From assembly GCA_029962745.1 (NCBI GenBank), contig CM057167.1, positions 19,558,054 through 19,622,053 on the forward strand: a stretch of 64,000 nucleotides of DNA, read 5' to 3'. The notes beneath the pieces were generated by a model. It did no database searches. It saw only the letters and a program-made list of their open reading frames with translations, and was not told the DNA's origin. Position numbers and translations under genes: made by a program. Positions 54,119 through 63,465 of the stretch are shown piece after piece. How positions within the stretch are numbered: position 1 is the stretch's first letter; each line of letters starts with the position of its first letter. Origin of the DNA: Echinometra lucunter (taxonomy: Eukaryota > Echinodermata > Echinoidea > Camarodonta > Echinometridae).

Positions 54119-54587
54119 CTAGGTCAAGTAAAAAATGACAATTACGGATGCTTCCGTCCATTGTTTAAAAACATGAATGAAATTTCAATTCTTCTGCTTA
54201 ATTTGGAATAAATACCCTGTCAACTAACAGTCATTTTCAGACTGTTCTGCAGCTGACTGCGTTTGGCCTTTCTGATCTAGGTGCATGTAGCATGTGTATG
54301 GGAGAACAATGAATACATTGAGTGATTTCTTTGTACATGAATTCGCTTTTTTAGAAACAGCAGCAGAGTGACCAAAATGAATATAAATAATTCTTCTGGT
54401 TTAGCACAACTTCAAAAATAGTTCTTAAAAAGAAAACGCCCTTCCAAACAGCGCCAGCACTGTAGGAAGTGTTCTACTACACAGAAAATTTACAGTCCAA
54501 TTGGCATACATATATCTCTTGACATATTGGCTACTGTATTAAGCGTCTGGAGATATGAGATTTCAGAAGTAAACGGGTTAACGTATT
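54119..54587. other. 3' flank of the TPR-TIR gene
   Basis: Contains the gene's 3' UTR. No AATAAA on the minus strand is obvious; an ATTAAA overlaps the stop codon. Confidence 0.35.
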
Positions 54588-56759
54588 TTAATCTAAAGGA
54601 ATCTCAGACCACATGAAAGCAAGAAGAGTGATTAGGACGAGAATGGTAGACTTATCAACTTTCAAGTCATTCCCTTGCCTGAGGGAACTTATCAGATTCA
54701 CCCAGTGATGATTTGGGATTTGACCGAAGTTACAAGAGATGCTTTGAACCTCCTGTAGTCTGGGATCCAACTTGTCTTTCTCGCAGTCTGTCAAGACAAG
54801 TGGCAGGACGTAAGGTCCATCCCTCTTGAATCCCACGCGGAAAGCTTCGCGTAGGACAGCCCTAGACTTCTCATCCTGCACATAGTGCGGTGATAGGACG
54901 ATGATACACCGGTGACTGTCTCTAAGGAATTTCCGAATGTTTTCTGTCTCATCAGCCCCCACCTCAAAATCTCTCTGATCAATGCAGCCGCGTAACTTGT
55001 ACTCGGTCTCCAGCTTGCTCAGAAGAGCCAGGCACCATATGCGGTCCCTCTCATGGAACGACAAAAAGAAATCGTACTTTAACTGTCCCGGTGGAATGGG
55101 ACCCCGGTAAGGCATGGGGTTATGGCGCGTATGGCCGGTTGCGGAAGCTACCCAAAAGTCAGCAGCGGTGAGAAGCCGCACATGTCCGTGGATGGCGTTT
55201 CTACTATAATGCTCGAAGTCATCACTGAAACTGTCTCCGTTGGTATCCAGAGGCGTTTCAATTAGCCTCTGTCGATGCTCCTTCTCGATCCGCTGCAGTT
55301 TATCCAACTCCTCTTTTTGATCTTCCCCAAGGCACTGAGCCCATCGATGGTAGGTCTCCAAGACATCGAAGTAATCATCCTGATCACTATCGCACGCTTT
55401 CTTGAACTTTGTCACCGCTTGTCTCTTCTCCCCAAGAAGATAATGCACGCGGCCCAGATCAGAGAAATCAGCGTGTACTTTCCGTTCTTGCTGGGCTCTT
55501 TCAAAGTCTTCCTTCGCCATGTGCAATAGTTCCGTTCTCGAGCTGATACGAAACTGAGACAAAAGATCTTGATCTGTAAGTTTTTCGTCTTCATACATGG
55601 AAAGAGAGAGCACACCTCGATATCGATGGCCGAACCAAGATTTTAGCTTTATGAGAGAGCGATCAAGCAGATGCTTCGCTTCTGAGTAACGCTTTAATTT
55701 CACATATTCGGCACCGACCCTACGCGTTGTGATTTCATGAGTATCATCTATCGATAATCCCTTCTGATAGCAGTCGTCCGCATTCATCTGTCTCAGGACG
55801 GGATTGTTCGGAAATACTCGGGCTAACGTTCGGTTCTCAGGATCATGGTTAAGCAAAATTCCAATGAATACCCACGAGAGTGACAGATAAGCCGTTGAGG
55901 AACTCAACCGTATGACGTCATAAAATAGTCGGACAGCCTTCTCGAAACCCGATTCGATCTTCCTCTGCATGACACTGGAGATTTCTTTCGGACCCATCAC
56001 TTTCCGGAGGTAGAGCATTTGGACGTCCCTGCGATACAGCGCCAGCGCATGATCGAAGAACCATTCTGCTTTCTCTGGTGTTTGATAACAGTATTTTCCC
56101 AGCGTTGCTGCTCGTTCCACGTACGTCATATACCGGAAGCAACGTTTGTCTTGTTCAAAGTATCGTATCGCATGCGCACGATCCGCGTACGCTCTTGCTC
56201 TTTGCGGATACCCTCGACAGCACCCTGTGTTTTCTCCACATTGAAGGAAGATGGCTCGTAACTTCCTTTCAAACTCATGTTTCTCCCTGACCCGGTGTTG
56301 ACCATTAAGCATGTAGACCATATTGGCGAGGGCGTTGATGTTGACGGGGTCCTTCTCGAGCACCTTTCGGAAGAAATCCTCGGCGTTTTCCTCTTCCCCG
56401 AGCTTGTACTCGATAAACCCTTGCAAGTTTCGGACAGCGGTGAAATACGTCGGACGCTCCTCATAGTCCCACGTCTCTCCCGCAAGAACTCCCTGGTTCG
56501 TCTTTAGGGTCAACCCATCAATCTTCTGCAACTCTTTCCATTCAAGATGGCAACCAAACTCCTTGATTTGCAGGGATATATTATCATCCTCCTCATTCCC
56601 GAAAACGTCCTCGTCATTGCTCATTTCTGCAATGCCGTTGTCGGGACACGTCGGTTTGCAGTTTTGAAGAACTTGGCTGAGCTTGGCTCTTTGTCCGACA
56701 CTCCGATAATTTGCATACCCTGAAGTACTTTTTGATATCCAGATGAATGGTATTTCCAT
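54588..56759 (-). CDS. TTC22-like TPR protein with C-terminal TIR domain, 723 residues
   Basis: An uninterrupted frame from ATG at 56759 to TAA at 54588. An in-frame TGA lies 15 nt upstream of the ATG. A good acceptor (TTTAATAACAG) begins this exon at 56834, so a 5' UTR exon lies further up. Residues ~85-510 are helical tetratricopeptide-type repeats. Clear units include AVRNLQGFIEYKLGEEENAE and DFERAQQER...DLGRVHYLLGEKRQA, and the whole resembles TTC22 in order and spacing; IFIT-type repeats are the alternative. Residues ~562-694 form a TIR domain: box 1 YDFFLSFHERDR, box 2 RDFEVG, then CIIVLSPHYV, and a box-3-like HHWVNLISSL. A 13-residue hydrophobic run (TILVLITLLAFMW) lies near the end. 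The likely role is a cytoplasmic or membrane-attached immune signalling scaffold, inferred from domains only. No death, LRR or NACHT domain is present. Confidence 0.92.
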   Translation of the reverse strand: MEIPFIWISKSTSGYANYRSVGQRAKLSQVLQNCKPTCPDNGIAEMSNDEDVFGNEEDDNISLQIKEFGCHLEWKELQKIDGLTLKTNQGVLAGETWDYEERPTYFTAVRNLQGFIEYKLGEEENAEDFFRKVLEKDPVNINALANMVYMLNGQHRVREKHEFERKLRAIFLQCGENTGCCRGYPQRARAYADRAHAIRYFEQDKRCFRYMTYVERAATLGKYCYQTPEKAEWFFDHALALYRRDVQMLYLRKVMGPKEISSVMQRKIESGFEKAVRLFYDVIRLSSSTAYLSLSWVFIGILLNHDPENRTLARVFPNNPVLRQMNADDCYQKGLSIDDTHEITTRRVGAEYVKLKRYSEAKHLLDRSLIKLKSWFGHRYRGVLSLSMYEDEKLTDQDLLSQFRISSRTELLHMAKEDFERAQQERKVHADFSDLGRVHYLLGEKRQAVTKFKKACDSDQDDYFDVLETYHRWAQCLGEDQKEELDKLQRIEKEHRQRLIETPLDTNGDSFSDDFEHYSRNAIHGHVRLLTAADFWVASATGHTRHNPMPYRGPIPPGQLKYDFFLSFHERDRIWCLALLSKLETEYKLRGCIDQRDFEVGADETENIRKFLRDSHRCIIVLSPHYVQDEKSRAVLREAFRVGFKRDGPYVLPLVLTDCEKDKLDPRLQEVQSISCNFGQIPNHHWVNLISSLRQGNDLKVDKSTILVLITLLAFMWSEIPLD

Positions 56760-56771
56760 CCTGTTATTGAA

Positions 56772-56825
56772 TCATTCGCACATAGTGTTGACTCGATCAG
56801 CGATGAGAGACGTCACATCAGTCAT
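56772..56825 (-). CDS. Small upstream ORF (17 codons) before the TPR-TIR start
   Basis: ATG at 56825, same reading frame as the main ORF, encoding MTDVTSLIADRVNTMCE and ending in TGA 12 nt before the main ATG. It lies between the inferred splice acceptor (exon start 56834) and the start codon, so it would be in the mRNA. It may tune translation; functional only by inference. Confidence 0.45.
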   Translation of the reverse strand: MTDVTSLIADRVNTMCE

Positions 56826-56834
56826 CTGGTTAGC

Positions 56835-57104
56835 CTGTTATTAAACAAGAGAAGAAATTTTTAATGTAGTACTGTTGCAAAATGATAAAACAAATGTGAG
56901 GTAACACTAAAGGGAATATCTGCAATCGTATATCACCAATGTTCATCTTAAGAGTGTTTGCTAAAAACCTTGCCTATAATCATTTCAAAAGAATACCCTT
57001 CAAAATATTCGAAATTCCATCAATTTTCCTTAAAAAGCACTGATCTTTCGGGACATTGGGTCGGAATTTTAAGTTAAAGTGAGTACTAATAACAAATGTT
57101 TGTG
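56835..57104. other. Intron or 5' flank of the TPR-TIR gene
   Basis: Pyrimidine-rich on the minus strand next to the acceptor. No 5' UTR exon could be identified. Confidence 0.35.
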
Positions 57105-57542
57105 AATTCGTAGAAAGGGTTTACGGTTCACCATGTGGTAAGTCCTACAGGACTATAGATAAAGTGGATAGAGATGGAGGTGAAATAAGCAGGAAAGTTG
57201 GAGGGTAGAGTATATTTCTGAAAACTGGGTGAAGTCCTAAAAAGGACTGTAAACCAGATGAGGTGGGAGGACTTGGGTTGGTGAAGAGACGAGGAGGCTT
57301 GAGTCGGCGAGAGGTAGAGACTTGAGGCGGGCGGAGAAGGAGAGAAGACTCGACGTTCCGGGCAGCTTGACTGTCCGTCTTCATCTGGTTTACAGTTCTT
57401 TTTAGGATTTCAACCAGTTTTCAGAAAGATACTCTACCCTCCAACTTTCCTGCTTTCTATTTCACCTCCATCTCTATCCACTTTATCTACAGTCCTGTAG
57501 GACTTGCCACATCATGGTGAACCGTAAACCCTTTCTACGAAT
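57105..57542. mobile_element. Foldback element, arms about 165 bp
   Basis: ATTCGTAGAAAGGGTTTACG at the left is mirrored by CGTAAACCCTTTCTACGAAT at the right. Pairing continues through CTACAGGACT, GATAGAGATGGAGGTGAAAT and GTAAACCAGATGA. The centre is a G-rich loop of about 100 bp. Confidence 0.85.
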
Positions 57543-58420
57543 ATCCGTACCACCATACAAACCTTCAAACATCATCAAATGTTTGTGAAAGTATACGGTT
57601 TTCATAATGGTTTCAATTGATACTGTTATTGAGTGTAAGTCAGGTGTAAGTACTATAACCAACTAAAATATTGCATACAGACGTCATCGCTTTTAATTAT
57701 GATTATAGTGTAATATAATACCTTTATTGTGTAGAAAAATGACCAAGTGAAACCTCGACTACCAGACGCCCTATTTCATTCTGACTATTCCAAGTTTGGT
57801 GACGATCTTTTGGTGTTTAATGATCACGATGATCGAAAGGAAAAGTTTCTGTTCAGCATTTGTGAAAATCTGCAGTAAAATTGTGTTTGACAAAATGTCC
57901 CACTACCCTCTCCCTCATCGTAAAAGAATTACTCCTGTGTAGGAGATGATAACAGCACATGTAGTTGGTGATCAGGGGAGGGGGGGGGGGGGGGGCTCGT
58001 GCATGTATAGTGAAACGATCACCTAGAAATGGAATTCACAGTAAATCCATCTTCGTCGGTCATGTTGGTTGATTGTTAAAATTTACCTTACTGCTAAAGA
58101 TGAACATGCTTGGAAGTAAGCAGCCAGGGTACTGACGGCTTTTAGTCTTCTCCAGGGAACTTGCTAGTGAGAATGAATGCCTTACCAACATGACTAGGTT
58201 ATCATGGTCAACATGCACTGTTCTGTATTTAAGTCAACAAGGTCAACCTTCTTCTGTATATTTATGTCCACATTCCTCTGTAAATTTTCCTTATGATCTC
58301 TACAAATATCACTACATTGTATGGTGTTATTTCTTTAATTCCTTTATATGCCTAATTTGCACATGTATGCTTGAATATGATTAAATATGATTACAATAAA
58401 ACGGAAATGAACTAAATCAG
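57543..58420. other. Intergenic; G tract and possible LINE 3' end
   Basis: A G run at about 57975-57995. From about 58190 to 58400 the plus strand looks like the 3' end of a retroelement (tail GATTACAATAAAACGG), but the family is unclear. Confidence 0.35.
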
Positions 58421-58624
58421 TCAATCAGTAAAATTGCGAATCCACTTGGTTTCGAACCCATGTACTACCAGGTACTTCCTCAACTCAGCTTTATACCTTC
58501 CCCGTCCAAGAGACCTTAATATGCCACTGAGATCATTTTCTTGTCCTTCATGTTCAAGGACATGTTGTTCATCAATGACGCATATTTTGAAGTTTTGACA
58601 GAGACAATATATAATATCATACTA
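58421..58624 (-). CDS. Unrecognised coding-like fragment
   Basis: A minus-strand frame of about 65 codons, open between an upstream TAG and the TGA at 58421-58423. Its composition looks like real protein, for example VIDEQHVLEHEGQEN and LRSLGRGRYKAELRKYLVVH then GFETKWIRN. There is no ATG near its start, so it would be a terminal exon (AG near 58625) or a relic of a gene or transposon. I cannot name it. Confidence 0.3.
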
Positions 58625-59033
58625 GTATTTTAATGAAGATATAGTTTGTTGAATTGTTATTACTTGAAATCTAACCGTCTGGCGAAAGCGCTGGCCAGTT
58701 TCCTGTCCAATGTTATGCTACTCTCATTAATTCGACACTTCCAGTCCTTCCTTTCGATCTTTTGTATTCTGTATTTAATGCCTTCCTCATTCGAGTTCTA
58801 TCGCATGCACAAACTCCCAACCATTAAGATTGCCACTTAACATTTTCTCTCTGTCCAATATTTTGCTTTTATGGTGTTTTCCCCGATGTTATTGGCACAT
58901 CTCTTTCTTTTTTATTGACACGCGCCAAACAATTTATCATCTTATGACAAATGTAAATGCATCATTTCATTTCTAAAGACGAATTTCAAATACATAATAC
59001 ACAGGGCATCAAGCGATCAGTTGTACTGACCGC

Positions 59034-59577
59034 CCGGGGGGGGGGGGGGGTCACTTCCATTGAAGATTGGACAGCATCCGCGAGAATGGTCCTTTAAAAG
59101 GCACCCTAAACGAGGATTCAAGAGCAGGCCGCTAGGACACCCTAAACACGGATTTTGTGTAGATGTCCCAGATTTGCACACCCAAAACAGGGATTTCATT
59201 AATTGTTGGGATACCCTAAACGAGGATATTCCCATTTTCATAGCTTGAGAGTGATAGCGGGGTCCATTGAAAGTTTGGAGCAGTTTTTATCTCGAGATAA
59301 TTCACTGTCTCATTATGTTTTACACAGGCGTTATAGGATTTTCCGTTCACGGGTCTTGTTACAGTCGGTCCCGCAGTCGGTGCAAATTACATACCCTTTT
59401 TGCGTTTTAGATTATCGTGATTTAGGGGGCTTTTTTACAATTTTTGGCGTTTTTGACACTCTATTCGCGTTCCGCGCGTTCCGCGCCTACCCCTGAAAAA
59501 ATACCCTTTTCCGCGTTTTTTTTTCTCGCGGATGCTGTCCACTCTTCAATGGAAGTGACCCCCCCCCCCCCCCGGGA
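59034..59577. mobile_element. Inverted-repeat element ending in G/C homopolymers
   Basis: The left end is CCCGGGG..GG (about 14 G) then TCACTTCCATTGAAGA and GGACAGCATCCGCGAGAA. The right end is the complement TTCTCGCGGATGCTGTCC...GGAAGTGACCCC..CC. The interior has repeated ACCCTAAACGAGGAT phrases. Confidence 0.8.
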
Positions 59578-59786
59578 CTGACCGATAAGGCGGCAACTGG
59601 GTGGAATGCTCCATTGGAGAGGGGAGAAGGTTAAACGAATACACTGGCAAATTTTGTCGCCCCTCCCACATAGAACAGGGCCCCATTGCATAAAACTAAT
59701 TATATACCTCATACATAGATTCTTATTCACTGATTGGTCAAAACTATATCACATGACAAGACGCATCTCGATCTATCATTCATCCC

Positions 59787-59842
59787 AGGGGTTTGGCGTT
59801 CATCATTTGACCTAAGGTCAATTGATAGAACGCCAAAACCCT
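59787..59842. repeat. Short hairpin
   Basis: AGGGGTTTGGCGTTC and GAACGCCAAAACCCT pair around TGACCTAAGGTCA. Confidence 0.7.
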
Positions 59843-60097
59843 GTGATATAGTTACGCGTAAACCCTCCCGCGACTTATGCAGACAGTACGTACTTTACTT
59901 ACACCCGCGTTCATGCATGTATAGCTTTGAGCATTTATCTGTTTGTTTCGTCTGTGTACGCCCGACGAAACAAGCTGTAAGTTCAGTTTAGCTACATTTT
60001 TAAAACTCAAAATGACTTTCTTCAATCTCTCTGGGAATTTTACATTTTGTTGGAAAAGTGAGGTTATATAAAACATAAAACTGACTGCTCTGTAATT

Positions 60098-60232
60098 GGA
60101 TGGTGTTGGAAATTATCACTCCCTCGGTGCTGTTCATACCGGCTCTTCCATCACCCCCTCGGCTTTGCCTCGAGGGTGATAGAAGGCCTGGTGTGGACAG
60201 CACCTCGGGAGTGATAATTTCTACCACCATCC
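60098..60232. repeat. Hairpin element
   Basis: GGATGGTGTTGGAAATTATCAC pairs with GTGATAATTTCTACCACCATCC, continuing through CGAGGTGCTGT-type stems to a CCTCGGCTTTGCCTCGAGG tip. Confidence 0.75.
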
Positions 60233-60242
60233 TCATGAGCAG

Positions 60243-60391
60243 TCAATATTTGTATACCAGTAATCGTAACTCTGTGGCTACCACGGTAACAATGCACAAC
60301 AGCGAATCAAATTCAAGGTTTCCATGGAAGTTACCATTGATGGCAAAGTTACCATCAATATTATTGTAAGTTTTATACACCGGGGCCCTGT
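60243..60391. mobile_element. Short MITE-like repeat ending GGGGCCCTG
   Basis: Shares CCATGGAAGTTACCATTGAT and AGCGAATCAAATTC phrases with 34138-34282. Right end TTTTATACACCGGGGCCC. Confidence 0.5.
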
Positions 60392-60491
60392 CCTTGATCA
60401 GGCCCTTTGATAAAAGACAAATGGTGTGCTTTGTATGGACACCAAATGCTACGAATTTCAAGCGATACTGTCGCAGTCTTCTTCTACTCCA

Positions 60492-60628
60492 GGGCTGCGT
60501 TTCACTAAACCGTCATAAGTCTAAGTTCATGGACATCCCATTGAAACGCGTGTTAGTTCTACAACACGCGTTGCTATGGGATGTCCGAGAAGTTAGACTT
60601 ATATGACGGTTTCGTGAAACGCAGCCCA
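60492..60628. mobile_element. Near-perfect hairpin MITE, 137 bp
   Basis: GGGCTGCGTTTCACTAAACC at the left and GGTTTCGTGAAACGCAGCCC at the right. Pairing continues inward through GTCATAAGTCTAA and GGACATCCCAT to an AACGCGTGTT/AACACGCGTT tip. Confidence 0.85.
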
Positions 60629-60658
60629 GCCTTCTATTTCTTCTTTTCTCTGTACTCT

Positions 60659-60893
60659 AACAAGCTCTCCCCTCCGCTCTCTATTGTGCTAAGTTGTTCA
60701 AGCGAGCCCGCCACAAGCACTTGCTTTTAGGGACCTCGCCTTCTTCCTATTATGTTAATGAAATAATGCTGTTACTATTTATAAAATGTACTCAAACGAA
60801 AAAAAAAAAGAAGAAGAAGAAATTATTGTAAACTCAAGTGAAATTGGAAGAAAATAAATGTTTCATTGAATTGAATTGAATTGAAATAAAGCA
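60659..60893 (+). mobile_element. Retroelement 3' end
   Basis: Ends AATAAATGTTTC then (ATTGA)n, preceded by an A-rich stretch and CTCGCCTTCTTCCTATTATG, as in CR1/L2-like LINE tails. No coding part remains. Confidence 0.5.
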
Positions 60894-60895
60894 TG

Positions 60896-62409
60896 AGCTA
60901 CCGTTTCAAATTTTAGGCGTAGCTAGACACAATGATACAGGGCACAAGCGGTACGTCCATTCCTGCCCCTGTAATTTATCTGCTTGAAACTATTATTAAC
61001 GAAACTAAGGAATCAAGATCTCATATTGCCCATGCAAAGAAAATCAGGAATATGGTAAATAATGTATCACTAGAAACTAGCATAACATATATGGCAGTCG
61101 TATAAGTTTTGCGTCAACTACATATCGGGTGAATAATACTAATAGAACCACCTCCCACCACCTGGGATATATGCGATTCGCCAGAAAAATAACGATGTTT
61201 TAATAATGACATCATAATAGAATGCACCAATCCTGCCCAAGCAGACGACTTCCCGTAAAGAATGAACACAATAATATTGCAATACAATTACTGTTCAAAT
61301 CAGTTTAGTGTATTTAAACGTGGCCGCATTTCACACCATTCTAAAAGGGAAATTAAACTGATTCTGGTAACTAAAATTTATGAGAGGTTATAGGACATCG
61401 TCTGCTTGTGCAAACTATGTTCAAACTGTTTTCAAACTCAAGCAGCGTTAGGAGAGCTCTTCAGGTGCTATGTAGGGGCGTATTTCTGCGTTTTGTAATC
61501 GATAATCTTTGAATGTTTCTAAGCATTAAATTTTGATAACTTTGTTTAGTCAAAGCTCCGTCTATGCAGTAATGAAAATAAAGTCAGTTTTTAAAATCAC
61601 TGAATATCTTTTCCTTTAACAAAAACAAAAACAAAACAAAACTACCCAAATACCCCGTGCTATTCGAGCCTATAGCCATGTATAGCTGCATTGCACGCTG
61701 CCGCCTGATTGCAGAACTTTTCCTCAAATTTATACCTCTATAAAATTACGGGATAATCATCGGACTGTCTACCGTGCAGCTTAAGTTTAAATAGCCACTG
61801 TGGTTTTTTTTTAATCCGAAGCAGTACAATGTCTCTTTTATTATTTCTTCTTCATTATCTTCAATAATAATGATAATAAGACTTTAATTATGAAGCGCAT
61901 ATAATATACACTTCTCTATGCACTGTACCTACACTAGTAAAACACAGTGCATAAATAGCAACTATTATGTAAACAAACAATATAACTAGACAATACATGC
62001 AGTATTACAATTAAACAAAAATAGGTAAATACGATTTATTTTAATCAAGTAAGGCGCAAAAGATGGGTTCTAAGTTTTGAGATCCGCATTACTGGGTACC
62101 TGCATGTCGAAAGTTTTGTCATATTTGTGAGAGATTGTGAATTAAAGATTCGGTCCACCAACATGACCAACTGAAAAGATCTGCCCCAAGTCATCACATC
62201 CAGAATGCTATAGAAGAAACACATTATACATGAGTGGAAAGAGCTAAAATCATTGACAATAATAATTCTATTAATCTATTTCTAATGCGGTATAGTTTAC
62301 GAATAAGAGCGATTTGATTGAAGCTAATCATTTTACTCTCTAAAATGGCAACGCGATGTAGAATGGTAATTTTTATGTTAAATATAGTACTTTTTATTCA
62401 TACATTCGA
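60896..62409. other. No gene seen
   Basis: AT-rich intergenic DNA. An AAT-rich repeat at 61861-61930 resembles 22532-22640. Nothing else can be supported. Confidence 0.4.
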
Positions 62410-62626
62410 AAAAAATGAAATGTTTCATCACCATCTTAAAGGGTGGAGGAGTGAGTGCATTATCAAAATGGTAGATTGACACTTATAACATGCTGAATTT
62501 AACACTATAAAGGTTGGAATCCACCATAGTGTTGAATCCGGCATGTTCAAAGCGTTAATCTATAACATTTTGAAAATGTAGTCACTCCTCCACGCTTTTA
62601 AATGGTGCTTCAACATTTTAGTTTTT
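62410..62626. mobile_element. Hairpin MITE
   Basis: AAATGTTTCATCACCATCTT... and GTGGAGGAGTGAGTGCATT on the left pair with AAGTCACTCCTCCAC-type sequence and AATGGTGCTTCAACATTTT on the right. The centre is ACACTATAAAGG. Confidence 0.7.
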
Positions 62627-63121
62627 AGAGTGTATTGATTCAAGTTATAATCGTACAGTTTCATATGTAGAAAATAAAAAGCAACTATTGCCATTTCGAG
62701 GAGAGAAATTTGATTGAATTAGGCTGCTTAGGGTGAGCAAGAATTAAAGTTACAAATACATGTAACTATAATCAAAAGGTTTACTGGAGGAAATTGCAAC
62801 ACTATCCTTATGTATGACGGCATCTGCTTCTCAGATGCGGCTATGCAACATACCAATTATGTAATATTTCCTGCATTTAAGAACAAAAGTATCCCAGACT
62901 GTATCACCATGTTAACAGACGGTTGCAGAGATAAGCCGAGTCAACATCTTTTAATCATGTCAAGGACATACATGTATTCCGTAAGGTTCCATGACATTAA
63001 TTTTGCTCATGCGACAGCGGCTTGCATGGAAAATCTGCACGATAAGTATAACCTAACCCCACACTATAACACCAAGCTTAATCCTTATCCTCACCAGTGG
63101 CGGCACCAGGATTGTTAAAGT
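62627..63121. other. No gene supported
   Basis: A plus-strand frame of 102 codons (62810-63118) ends in the repeat CAGTGGCGGCACCAGGATTG. No motif or splice evidence. Confidence 0.3.
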
Positions 63122-63138
63122 GGGGGGGGGGGGGGGGG
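63122..63138 (+). repeat. Poly-G tract
   Basis: About seventeen G on the plus strand. Confidence 0.9.
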
Positions 63139-63211
63139 CAAATGGAGGGCAAAAGAAAATGTTGGGGGGCAGGGGCAGTCAAATTTATACAAATGTTCTC
63201 ATTTTTATTTT

Positions 63212-63465
63212 GCAAGCGAGCGAAGCGAGCGAGCCAAAAATAATTACTTTTCTGGTTTTTAATCGCATTTTCAAATAGAAATTCTAAAATATGATGAACA
63301 AGCGAAGCGAGTGAGTTAAAAATAACCATTTTTCTGGTTTTTAATCGCATTTTCAAATAGAAATTCTAAAATATGATGAGCGAGCGAAGCGAGCGAGCCA
63401 AAAAATAATCACTTCTGGTTTTCAATTGCATTTTCAAAAAGAACTTTTTAAATAAGATGGTTATT
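63212..63465. repeat. 82-bp tandem repeat, three units
   Basis: Units start with GCGAAGCGAG at 63220, 63302 and 63384 and contain CTGGTTTTTAATCGCATTTT. The third is diverged. Confidence 0.85.

Noticed and set aside
59080..59230. Telomere-like CCCTAAA repeats
   Set aside because: Only a few dispersed ACCCTAAAC phrases in a longer repeat, not a tandem telomeric array.
62810..63118. 102-codon plus-strand frame
   Set aside because: Ends in a dispersed repeat, shows no recognisable domain and has no splice support.
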